From CAZOIA01 sp964579675 (GTDB lineage Bacteria > Planctomycetota > Phycisphaerae > UBA1845 > PWPN01), in assembly GCA_964579675.1 (NCBI GenBank), contig CAZOIA010000299.1:1-5282 (forward strand): a DNA stretch of 5,282 nt, given 5' to 3'. This document shows, piece by piece, positions 1 to 5,282 of the stretch. Numbering within the stretch: the first letter of the stretch is position 1; each line of letters begins with the position of its first letter. The notes below the pieces were generated by a model. That model searched no databases. It saw only the letters and a program-made list of their open reading frames with translations, and had not been told where the DNA came from. Made by a program: the position numbers and the translations under genes.

Positions 1-2
1 CC

Positions 3-446
3 GCGGCGATGCTGAAGAATCCGGCCGATTACGACGCCTCCCTGGAAGCTTTCTCCCGGCCGTTGAGGCCGCTGGTGGATTACTCGCTGGACGAAGAGGG
101 CCGCATGACCGTCCACAACGAGACTGCCACGTGGTATCGCTACATCGACATGACGCCCCAGGCCGAGGCATTGTTCGCGTTCATCGAGAAAACCATCGAG
201 ACGGAACTGGTCGAGGAGCTGGCTTTCCTGGCCAACTACGACCGCACCAAGCAGGCTATTCAAGCCATCGTGGACATGCCGGACCGGAACATCGACCTGT
301 TCATCCGGTTCTGTCTACAAAACAACTGCCGGCTCTCGGTTCGCAAACGCGCCAGCCACTTCGACTTCCTCACCGACGGCGAGATCGCCCAGATGGAACA
401 GGCCGTCCGGTCCGCCTACGGCAGCGACATCCCGACCGACGACTGA
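3..446 (+). CDS. Fic family protein, C-terminal part (5' end outside window)
   Basis: The frame is open to the left edge, so this is the last 147 residues of a longer protein; the ATG at 9 is probably internal. The text resembles the region after the catalytic domain in large bacterial Fic proteins: an aspartate/tyrosine-rich stretch (SLDEEGRMTVHNETATWYRY), then helices with ETELVEELAFLANYDRTK, the DMPDRNIDLFIRFCLQNN segment and the KRASHFDFLTDGEIAQME tail. Fic proteins usually transfer AMP (or another nucleotide part) to a hydroxyl side chain on a target protein, using an HPFxxGNGR loop. That loop lies upstream of this window, so activity cannot be judged. The protein is probably cytoplasmic. 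It ends at TGA 444-446 and is followed by about 460 bases without a supported gene. The family call rests on recalled resemblance of the C-terminal segment, not on a catalytic motif. Confidence 0.72.
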   Translation, partial: AAMLKNPADYDASLEAFSRPLRPLVDYSLDEEGRMTVHNETATWYRYIDMTPQAEALFAFIEKTIETELVEELAFLANYDRTKQAIQAIVDMPDRNIDLFIRFCLQNNCRLSVRKRASHFDFLTDGEIAQMEQAVRSAYGSDIPTDD

Positions 447-906
447 ACCCAACGCCATGACCTTCATGCGATGTTACCGACAGGGGTCTGTGCTTCGTGA
501 CAGGTTTTTCCGGTTCCTTCACCGCATCCCATCATCTGATTGCGGCGGGAACAATCTTGCGCCACGTTTTTGTTTGTTGCGTGCGGCGAACACGAGGGCG
601 TCAGGGCGAAGATGGTTCCGTAGGGCTTCGCCGGAGAGCCGAATCGGATTGCGATGTTTCTAGGATCCGCCCAAGGCGCGCAGTGCCAAAAGTACCGAAA
701 ATCGACGGGCCGGGGAGACAGTGACGTTTTCGGAGCTCTCGTCGCGGGGGAGCAAAAAACCGGACACTTGCAACAAACGGTGTCCATGGTCGCGGCTGTT
801 CCCGCGGCCCTCGCGTCGGTTTCCCGTCGGGAGGACCCGCTGTGTGGTGTGAGCGCTTCTCATCACACAACACGCACCGTGCCTTCTGGCGGGTGCGCGT
901 AGGGGT
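447..906. other. No supported gene; probably degraded DNA
   Basis: Short overlapping frames exist on both strands, but none has a credible ribosome binding site, a recognisable motif or a convincing coding pattern. The stretch has more A and T runs than the flanking genes (for example cgtttttgtttgttg near 565-579 and six A's at 754-759). It includes a weak minus-strand terminator-like hairpin at 754-785. It lies between the end of the Fic gene and the point where ATPase homology stops (about 907). It therefore looks like a recombination scar or decayed gene DNA. I see no tRNA, transposase fragment or CRISPR-like repeat in it. Confidence 0.5.
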
Positions 907-1086
907 GTACCGCACCAACTCCAGCACGGTGGTCTTGCCGGTCCCGCGGGCCCCGATGATGCAGTTGAGGCCGTCCGCGAGGTCGAAGGTTGCCCCGTCG
1001 AGGAAGCCGCCGACCACGTTGATGCACCGGAGCCGGTGCCCGCCGACCTCGACACTCTCCGCCCGGTCCGCCGCCGTCACAGTCAT
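601..1086 (-). pseudogene. Truncated P-loop ATPase, N-terminal fragment
   Basis: Read from an ATG at 1086-1084, the minus strand gives a typical AAA/SMC-like ATPase N-terminus. A beta strand (HRLRCINVVGGF, residues 17-28) leads to a Walker A loop, GARGTGKT (residues 45-52), then TVLELVRY (to residue 60, base 907). This is the usual start of SbcC/RecF-like and other AAA ATPases found in defence loci and phage genes. After residue 60 the frame stays open to a stop at 603-601, but the text turns into arginine/proline-rich sequence with no family character. No signature motif, Walker B or coiled coil follows. An intact member would be several hundred residues long, so I read this as a gene cut off after its first 180 bases. 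A purine-rich GCAGGG sits only 3 bases before the ATG. It is transcribed away from the WYL gene. Alternatively, the 161-codon frame could encode a short protein, but I consider that unlikely. Confidence 0.6.
754..785 (-). terminator. Weak intrinsic terminator candidate (minus strand)
   Basis: On the minus strand GGACAC (785-780) can pair with GTGTCC (767-762) across a 12-base loop. GG and a run of six T's (complement of 754-759) follow. The stem is only 6 bp and the loop is long, so the hairpin is weak, but the T run is well placed. It would end transcripts coming from the truncated ATPase frame. It could be chance in AT-richer scar DNA. Confidence 0.25.
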
Positions 1087-1096
1087 GTTCCCTGCC

Positions 1097-1123
1097 GTGT
1101 CGTAGCTCCTGCTTTGACGACAC
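1097..1123. repeat. Inverted repeat GTGTCGT-N13-ACGACAC, possible operator
   Basis: GTGTCGT (1097-1103) and ACGACAC (1117-1123) are perfect reverse complements, with half-site centres 20 bases apart, about two helical turns. This is the geometry of a site for a dimeric regulator. It lies 11 bases upstream of the start codon of the minus-strand ATPase remnant, a position suited to an operator for that gene. The same half-site core ACGAC/GTCGT also occurs in the palindrome just after the WYL gene. A 7-bp match can arise by chance, and no binding protein is shown. Confidence 0.25.
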
Positions 1124-1478
1124 CTTACGTGACCCCGCCGGACCGCACCATCCCTGACGCGCGATTCCCTGGCCAAACCCGGCCGGACTGGCTGGCATCC
1201 GTTGAGCTCGCACAGTCCGCGGTCCGCGGCTATTGGATGGTCGCTCCGGACCCTGTCGATCCTACACCGCCCCACCTTTTCCGATCGGGAGCCTTTAACT
1301 CGTGTCTGTCTTCTCCGCACCTCGCGAGCGCCGCGATGCCGAGTGCCGAGCGTCAGGGCCCCGACGCAGTCTACTGCAACTGTGTGCGTCGCGCAACCGT
1401 CGCTCCTCTATGCCGTATCTTGCTGCCAGAGCCGGTCTCGGCCATGATATCTGCGATTTCCTATCCAGAGGCAGGGCC

Positions 1479-1483
1479 GAAGG
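1479..1483 (+). promoter_or_regulatory. Ribosome binding site of the WYL gene
   Basis: GAAGG lies 7 bases before the ATG at 1491. It decides the start: the longer open frame back to 1302 has no homology and no comparable site, whereas translation from 1491 begins directly with the helix-turn-helix domain. Confidence 0.6.
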
Positions 1484-1490
1484 CGGTTCG

Positions 1491-2504
1491 ATGGCTCGTG
1501 CTTACACCCGCGTACATCGCCTGCTCAGGATTCTCTCGCTGATCCAGTCGCGCAGGGACCTGAATGCCGCGAAGCTTGCAGACTTGTGCGACACCACGCC
1601 GCGGACGATCTACCGCGACCTGAACATGCTGGAGGGGGCGGGGATTCCTTACTCGTTTGATCCCGAGACTCGCGGCTATACCATACGCCGCGACTTCTTC
1701 ATGCCGCCGGTGGAACTAGCGCTCGAGGAGTCCCTGGCTCTCATCTGCTTGGCTGAGCAGGTCAGCAGCCGCGAACAGATCCCGTTCCTTGAGGCGGCAG
1801 CCCGGGCCGTGGTTAAGATTCGCAGCCAGCTTCCGGGCAGAATCCGGGATCGCCTGGAAGAGGTGAGCCCGCATCTCGAAATCCGGCTGGCCGCGGCCAC
1901 CCCACCTGACGGGATCGCGGATGTCTACCAACTCGTCCGCAAGGCCATCGCGACTCGTCGGGCGCTTCGATGTGTCTACGAAACGCCCCGGCGTCGTCCA
2001 AGTGAACCTCCGGAGCGGTTTCTCTTCAGGCCGTACTGCCTATTCTTCGGCCAGCGGGCCTGGTACGCGATCGGTCACCACAGTGGCCGACGGGAGCTTC
2101 GGTGCCTGAAACTCAACCGATTCACCCGCATGGAGCCCACCGACACGCCCTACGCGATTCCCGACGACTTCTCCCTCCGCAGCTACCTCGGCAAGGCTTG
2201 GCGGATGATCCGTGGCGACCGCGTGTACAAGGTCGAGCTCCATTTCGATGCCGAGTTTGCGGAGACCATCGCCGACACGCACTGGCACGACACCCAGGAA
2301 ATCGAGTGGCACGACGATGGCTCGATCGCCTTTCGGTGCGAGGTTGCCGGTTTGGATGAGATCGTCTGGTGGGTTCTCAGCATGGGTCCCCACTGCACGG
2401 TCCGCCGGCCGAAGGAGCTGGCCCGGCGGGTGCGCGACCTTGCGCGGAAGACAGCCGCGAAGTACCACCGGCCGGCCCAGAAAGCTTTTCCGGCGCGGCG
2501 CTGA
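1491..2504 (+). CDS. HTH-WYL domain transcriptional regulator
   Basis: A complete protein of 337 residues, the normal size for the WYL family. Residues 1-65 form a DeoR/HTH_11-type winged helix: VHRLLRILSLIQSRRDLNAAKLAD, then TTPRTIYRDLNMLEGAGIP as the recognition helix, and a wing ending RGYTI. A helical linker follows (about 72-140). The WYL domain covers about 145-215 and contains RPYCLFFGQRAWYAIGHHS; the name-giving Trp-Tyr are W191-Y192, followed here by Ala instead of Leu. The C-terminal WCX part (about 245-322) includes WWVLSMGP and ends in a basic tail. WYL domains are thought to sense nucleotides or nucleic acids, and such proteins regulate many CRISPR and other defence loci, mostly as repressors. 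It is co-oriented with csb1, 434 bases upstream, so control of the cas operon is the likely role. That target is inferred from position. It could also be autoregulated or act at a distance. Confidence 0.9.
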   Translation: MARAYTRVHRLLRILSLIQSRRDLNAAKLADLCDTTPRTIYRDLNMLEGAGIPYSFDPETRGYTIRRDFFMPPVELALEESLALICLAEQVSSREQIPFLEAAARAVVKIRSQLPGRIRDRLEEVSPHLEIRLAAATPPDGIADVYQLVRKAIATRRALRCVYETPRRRPSEPPERFLFRPYCLFFGQRAWYAIGHHSGRRELRCLKLNRFTRMEPTDTPYAIPDDFSLRSYLGKAWRMIRGDRVYKVELHFDAEFAETIADTHWHDTQEIEWHDDGSIAFRCEVAGLDEIVWWVLSMGPHCTVRRPKELARRVRDLARKTAAKYHRPAQKAFPARR

Positions 2505-2520
2505 CACGACGTCGTCAGTG
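2499..2520. repeat. Hairpin/palindrome at the WYL stop codon
   Basis: A perfect 10-base palindrome ACGACGTCGT lies at 2506-2515. Overlapping it, bases 2499-2505 can pair with 2514-2520 (7 bp with one G-T pair, 8-base loop). There is no T run after it, so it is a poor intrinsic terminator. It could be a regulatory site upstream of the small ORF and csb1 (its half-site core matches the inverted repeat at 1097-1123), or it may be incidental. Confidence 0.25.
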
Positions 2521-2594
2521 AGAGGGGGTATGGTGGCACCGGTGGGGGATGCCAGGACGGCAGGGACGCGGGAGGGGCGCGGTAGGCGGTCGGC

Positions 2595-2954
2595 ATGACT
2601 GGCCGGGGGGCGATGGGCATGGACGGCACGGAGGCAGACCGGCCCTCGACACCCGATGCGGGCTGGCTGGTGGATGCGGCCCGGGTCTCGGTGGGGCTTC
2701 TACCGGAGCGGGCCTGGCGGTGGTGTTTGCTGCGGACCCTGCGGGACATGCGGCTGGCTGCCCGCCGCGGCCGGCCGATCAGCCGGCCCAACGCAGAGCG
2801 GCTCTTCTGCCGGCGCTGGGCACGAGCGACTGCGCATCTGGCGGCAGGTATTCAACAAGAGAACCTCTGGCTCGTCGAAGGCCGGGGGTTGGTTAGGCGA
2901 GTGTACGTCGAGATCCAACGCACGACAAGGAGAAAATCATGGCTGAGCAACTGA
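2595..2954 (+). CDS. Hypothetical small arginine-rich protein overlapping the csb1 start
   Basis: I do not recognise this 119-residue frame. It is rich in Arg, Trp and Leu and reads like a helical, basic, cytoplasmic protein: DAGWLVDAARVSVGLLPE, then an arginine-rich core (LRDMRLAARRGRPISRPNAE), then LAAGIQQENLWLVEGRG. By hand count roughly four in five codons between 2640 and 2890 end in G or C, as in the neighbouring genes, which favours coding. Other possible starts are the in-frame ATGs at 2613 and 2619. The site before 2595 is a modest GGTAGG with 8-base spacing. Its stop (2952-2954) lies 16 bases inside csb1, so the tail is encoded by csb1's ribosome binding site and first codons; this suggests translational coupling if real. 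No membrane segment, signal peptide, Cys pairs of zinc-finger type or catalytic motif is visible. It could equally be an untranslated csb1 leader that stays open because of high GC. Confidence 0.42.
   Translation: MTGRGAMGMDGTEADRPSTPDAGWLVDAARVSVGLLPERAWRWCLLRTLRDMRLAARRGRPISRPNAERLFCRRWARATAHLAAGIQQENLWLVEGRGLVRRVYVEIQRTTRRKSWLSN
2927..2932 (+). promoter_or_regulatory. Strong ribosome binding site of csb1
   Basis: AAGGAG, six bases before the ATG at 2939, is close to the ideal Shine-Dalgarno sequence and is the best in the window. It fixes the csb1 start and argues that csb1 does not depend on upstream translation. Confidence 0.8.
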
Positions 2955-4333
2955 GTCTTGAGGCTCTTCAAGCGGCGGTGCAAGGCACGGCTGCGGCGTT
3001 TCGCTGTCGTACCAAGCTGCAACCGGCGGGCGGTCAGGGCGACAAGGTTTTCCCACCGACCTATGCCGGGGCGGTCTATGCGACCGAGAAGCGCCGCCTG
3101 CTGGGGCGGGATGAACCAGTCGAGTGTGTGCTGCTCGACTCGGTGCAATCGCAGGCCAACCGGATGGAAGAGGCACTGCAGGCGGCGATAGACGAAGGCC
3201 GGCTGACGATCCCCGTGATCGAGGTGAACTTCACCGGCAACGGTCTGCTGACAGAGGTCGGGAAGGTGACGAGTTTGCAGGCGCCGCACCGGATCGCCGA
3301 CGCAATCCTGCGCGACAGTCTGGTACAGGAAGATGGGAAACAGGTGTCCTTCCGCCACAAGGATGAGAGGAAGGAATCAGATTACGGCCGACGTCTTCGT
3401 CGCTTATCGATACAGAACGCGACAGCCCTGTTCGAGCTGTGCCCGACCGCGCTGGTCTTTGGCATGTGGGACTCGACCGGTCCCAAGGGCGGGCTGGGTG
3501 CGAAGTTTCAACGAGCGATGGTAAGCGAGATCGTCGGCATCGATGCCGTGTACGGCGTCAAAACCAGCAGTCGAATTGACCCGTTGCAGATCGAGAAGAA
3601 CGCTGGCCCGCTGTACCGCACAGCGGACGGCGGCTGGACGTTGAACCCGGCAGAGGCCCTCGACGAGCTGAAGAACAACAAGCCAACGGGAAGGAAGGTC
3701 CTTTATCAGAAGGTCAAGGGGAAGGACGTCTACTATCACCCTGAGAAAGACTCCGGCAAGCTGCCGGACTCGGGCCGACCATCAACCGCAAACCACGGAA
3801 ACGTCACTCCCGATCTCGACTACCGCCGCGATCAGAACAAGAACCTGATCAAGGACGAGAATGGAAAGCCAATCCCTGTGGGCGGTGTGACGATAGCATC
3901 CGCCGAGCAGATGGTGGTGCTGTCGCTCCCAGCGCTGAGGCGGCTGCAGTTCCCTCTGAACGGCGGCAAGCCGGATGCCAAGGTAAACGCGGCGGGACAG
4001 ACGGTGTTGGCGGCGCTCGGGCTATGCGCGGCAGGGTTGGCGGCGGAGCGAGGTTTCGACCTGCGCTCGCGCTGCCTGCTGTGGCCGACCGAAGTGCTGA
4101 AGTGGAAGCTGCTGGACAAGCCCGGTGAGGAGAAGGAGGCCGAGGTGACGCTGGAGGCGGACGCGGCGATCAAGCTGCTCAACGAGTCCGTGGCGGCGGC
4201 GGCGGCGCTCGGGCTGAAGTGGCGGGCCGAGCCGCTGAGGCTTACGCCCTCGCCGCAGCTCGTGGCGCTGGTGAAGAAGAGCCAGGAGCTGGCGGCCGCG
4301 GCGGGCGGCGGCGATGAGGAAGGGGGCGACTGA
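2939..4333 (+). CDS. csb1: Type I-G CRISPR-associated protein Csb1 (Cas7 family, GSU0053)
   Basis: Csb1 is the Cas7-type RAMP subunit of the type I-G (old I-U) Cascade. Several copies are expected to line the crRNA spacer to form the backbone of the target-binding complex. Family hallmarks run in order: VECVLLDSVQSQANRMEEAL (61-80), LQAPHRIADAILRDS (113-127), a central LFELCPTALVFGMWDSTGPKGGLGAKFQRAMVSEIVG region (164-200, the glycine-rich RAMP loop), HGNVTP (286-291), and EQMVVLSLPALRRLQFP (323-339). At 464 residues it is longer than I expect for Csb1. The extra length seems to lie in a charged, lysine/asparagine-rich segment between HGNVTP and GGVTIAS (about 292-316) and in the alanine-rich C-terminus (408-464). 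That C-terminus is encoded partly by GGC/GCG runs near 4190-4208 and 4291-4313. It is probably the first universally recognised cas gene of the operon; csb2 follows with overlapping stop and start codons. Confidence 0.95.
   Translation: MAEQLSLEALQAAVQGTAAAFRCRTKLQPAGGQGDKVFPPTYAGAVYATEKRRLLGRDEPVECVLLDSVQSQANRMEEALQAAIDEGRLTIPVIEVNFTGNGLLTEVGKVTSLQAPHRIADAILRDSLVQEDGKQVSFRHKDERKESDYGRRLRRLSIQNATALFELCPTALVFGMWDSTGPKGGLGAKFQRAMVSEIVGIDAVYGVKTSSRIDPLQIEKNAGPLYRTADGGWTLNPAEALDELKNNKPTGRKVLYQKVKGKDVYYHPEKDSGKLPDSGRPSTANHGNVTPDLDYRRDQNKNLIKDENGKPIPVGGVTIASAEQMVVLSLPALRRLQFPLNGGKPDAKVNAAGQTVLAALGLCAAGLAAERGFDLRSRCLLWPTEVLKWKLLDKPGEEKEAEVTLEADAAIKLLNESVAAAAALGLKWRAEPLRLTPSPQLVALVKKSQELAAAAGGGDEEGGD
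4318..4326 (+). promoter_or_regulatory. Ribosome binding site of csb2 inside the csb1 3' end
   Basis: GGAAGGGGG lies six bases before the csb2 ATG at 4333, within the last codons of csb1. Together with the TGATG overlap (csb1 stop 4331-4333, csb2 start 4333-4335) it indicates coupled translation of the two Cascade subunits. Confidence 0.55.
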
Positions 4334-5282
4334 TGCTCGCACTGGGGATCCGCTATCTGACCGGCTACGCGATAGCGACCGATGTGTCGAGCCGCGAGCG
4401 TGCCGAGTGGCCGCCGCACCCGGCGCGGGTGTTCATGGCGCTGGCGGCGGCGCATTTCGAGACCGGCGAAGACACAAACGAGCGAGCCGTGTTGGAGTGG
4501 CTGGAGACGCTGGATTCGCCGACAATGTGCGGGGCGGATGCGGACGAGAGAACGACGGTCGAGTTTTACGTACCGGTCAACGATTCCCGCCCTGAGGATC
4601 TATCCCGGAACAAGACTCTTGCTGACATAACTGGTCAGCCAGCGAGTGACATCGACTCAGGGAAAGCTTCCACGTGGAAGAAGGATATCGATAAGAAAGC
4701 CAAGACAGCAATCGTAGCGCCTACCGCTTGTAGAATCGAATTGGCAAAGAAACTCTCAGAAAGGATTGCTGTCACGCCGAAGACGAGTGACACGGCAAGA
4801 ATCTCTGAAGTTCAATCAGAGGTTCTCGCACAAGTCCGCGCCACAGAATGGAAAGATTTCGCCTCCGACGCACTTGACACACTTCCCAACTACCGTGGGA
4901 AACAGCCGCGCCACTTCCCGCGTGTGCGTCCGCACGACAACGCTGTGTTCCTTATTTGGCCTGATGCTGAGCCAGACGTTGCGCAATGCGAAGCTCTTGA
5001 CCGTCTCTGCGAGAAGGTGATCCGCATCGGGCATTCCTCATCGCTGGTACAGATGTGGGTGGAGGATCAGCCGCCGCCGGCGAACCTGGAGCCGGACGAG
5101 CTGGGCGAACAGCGGATGCGGGTTTTCAGTGGCGGAACGCTGGGGATGCTGGCCTCGGCATACAACCATGATTCGATTGAGGCGTGGGCCGACCTTCAAG
5201 AGCGCATCGCCAACGCGAAGGGCAAGACCAAGGCCGCACTCAAGAAGGAGCTGGCCGAGCGCTTCGGGGATCGCGAGCCCAG
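4333..5282 (+). CDS. csb2: Type I-G CRISPR-associated protein Csb2 (Cas5-Cas6 fusion, GSU0054), 3' end outside window
   Basis: The frame is open from ATG 4333 to the window edge: 316 residues and two further bases. Csb2 fuses a Cas5-like domain, which caps the 5' handle of the crRNA in Cascade, to a Cas6-like endoribonuclease that cuts pre-crRNA. The visible part is the Cas5-like half: LALGIRYLTGYAIATD (2-17), RAEWPPHPARVFMALAAAHFETG (23-45), EFYVPVND (77-84), YRGKQPRHFPRVRPHD (187-202), VFLIWPD (205-211), then RLCEKVIRIGHSSSLVQMWV (224-243), all typical of the family. The Cas6-like part and its catalytic histidine lie beyond the window. Residues about 88-186 form a lysine- and serine/threonine-rich segment with much lower GC than the rest of the gene. 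It looks longer than the equivalent linker I recall in other Csb2 proteins. The frame stays intact through it, so the gene is not obviously broken. The start is fixed by overlap with the csb1 stop. Confidence 0.93.
   Translation, partial: MLALGIRYLTGYAIATDVSSRERAEWPPHPARVFMALAAAHFETGEDTNERAVLEWLETLDSPTMCGADADERTTVEFYVPVNDSRPEDLSRNKTLADITGQPASDIDSGKASTWKKDIDKKAKTAIVAPTACRIELAKKLSERIAVTPKTSDTARISEVQSEVLAQVRATEWKDFASDALDTLPNYRGKQPRHFPRVRPHDNAVFLIWPDAEPDVAQCEALDRLCEKVIRIGHSSSLVQMWVEDQPPPANLEPDELGEQRMRVFSGGTLGMLASAYNHDSIEAWADLQERIANAKGKTKAALKKELAERFGDREP

Larger units (their letters stand above)
1087..1490. other. 404-base non-coding gap between ATPase remnant and WYL gene
   Basis: This divergent intergenic stretch should hold the promoters of the minus-strand ATPase remnant and the WYL regulator. 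Open frames cross it on both strands but show no recognisable protein. The WYL frame itself is open back to 1302, yet that extension reads as cysteine/arginine/serine-rich sequence unlike any WYL N-terminus. The best promoter-like pair I can find for the WYL gene is TTGCTG (1420-1425) with CATGAT (1443-1448) at 17-base spacing, matching the bacterial consensus at only 3/6 and 4/6 positions. I do not call it. A 7-bp inverted repeat at 1097-1123 and a tandem GTCCGCG pair at 1215-1228 are the only other structures I see. Confidence 0.5.

Noticed and set aside
480..515. Possible + strand terminator after the Fic gene (CTGT...ACAG followed by GTTTTT)
   Set aside because: The stem is only 4 bp with a mismatched interior; the T run alone is not enough.
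572..778. 9-bp inverted repeat GTTTGTTGC (572-580) / GCAACAAAC (770-778), which might bound a small mobile element
   Set aside because: The arms are short, there are no target-site duplications, and no transposase or known terminal sequence is present. Chance is likely in an AT-richer patch.
1215..1229. Tandem GTCCGCG pair giving two adjacent CCGCGG sites
   Set aside because: Only two copies of a GC-rich 7-mer. No further copies or regulatory context.
1302..1490. 63-codon N-terminal extension of the WYL protein
   Set aside because: The frame is open, but the residues are Cys/Arg/Ser-rich and unlike any WYL N-terminus. The ATG at 1491 has a GAAGG site at the right distance and starts at the HTH.
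1036..1542. 168-codon + strand frame across the intergenic gap
   Set aside because: It overlaps the antisense of the ATPase fragment and the true start of the WYL gene, has no ribosome site and shows no recognisable protein character.
3832..4455. Long minus-strand frames antisense to csb1
   Set aside because: They mirror the GC-rich codons of csb1 (Ser/Ala/Arg-rich text) and are shadows of a firmly identified gene.
1..5282. CRISPR repeat array
   Set aside because: No regularly spaced direct repeats of about 25-40 bases are visible. The array is probably outside the window, near the adaptation genes.

Overview
The window is GC-rich bacterial DNA. On the + strand it carries the proximal part of a type I-G (formerly I-U) CRISPR-Cas interference operon. 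Upstream of it lies a degraded stretch that looks like a defence-island margin. High GC, a Fic protein of this type, and a WYL regulator next to csb1-csb2 fit a planctomycete such as the Gemmata group. That is a guess from family resemblance, not something the sequence proves.

Layout. Bases 3-446 are the C-terminal end of a Fic-family protein that began before the window. Bases 447-1490 hold no intact gene. On the minus strand (907-1086) there is the first ~60 residues of a P-loop ATPase, with a clear Walker A motif, after which recognisable protein stops; I read it as a truncated gene. Bases 1491-2504 encode a complete 337-residue HTH-WYL transcriptional regulator. Bases 2505-2938 separate it from the cas genes and contain a plausible but unrecognised small ORF (2595-2954) that overlaps the start of csb1. 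Bases 2939-4333 encode Csb1 (the Cas7 backbone subunit of type I-G). csb2 (the Cas5-Cas6 fusion) starts at 4333 through a TGATG stop-start overlap and runs off the end of the window at 5282 with its frame open.

How they work together. In type I-G systems Csb1 coats the crRNA as the Cascade backbone. Csb2 supplies the Cas5 cap and the Cas6 crRNA-processing activity. Csx17 (Cas8-like), Cas3, Cas4-Cas1 and Cas2 would be expected beyond the window's right edge. The WYL protein, co-oriented just upstream, is a likely ligand-responsive regulator of the locus. No CRISPR repeat array, tRNA or rRNA is visible here.

The points most worth following up are the small ORF between the regulator and csb1, a base-composition island with a lysine-rich extra segment inside csb2, and the truncated ATPase. 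I see no convincing wholly new system.
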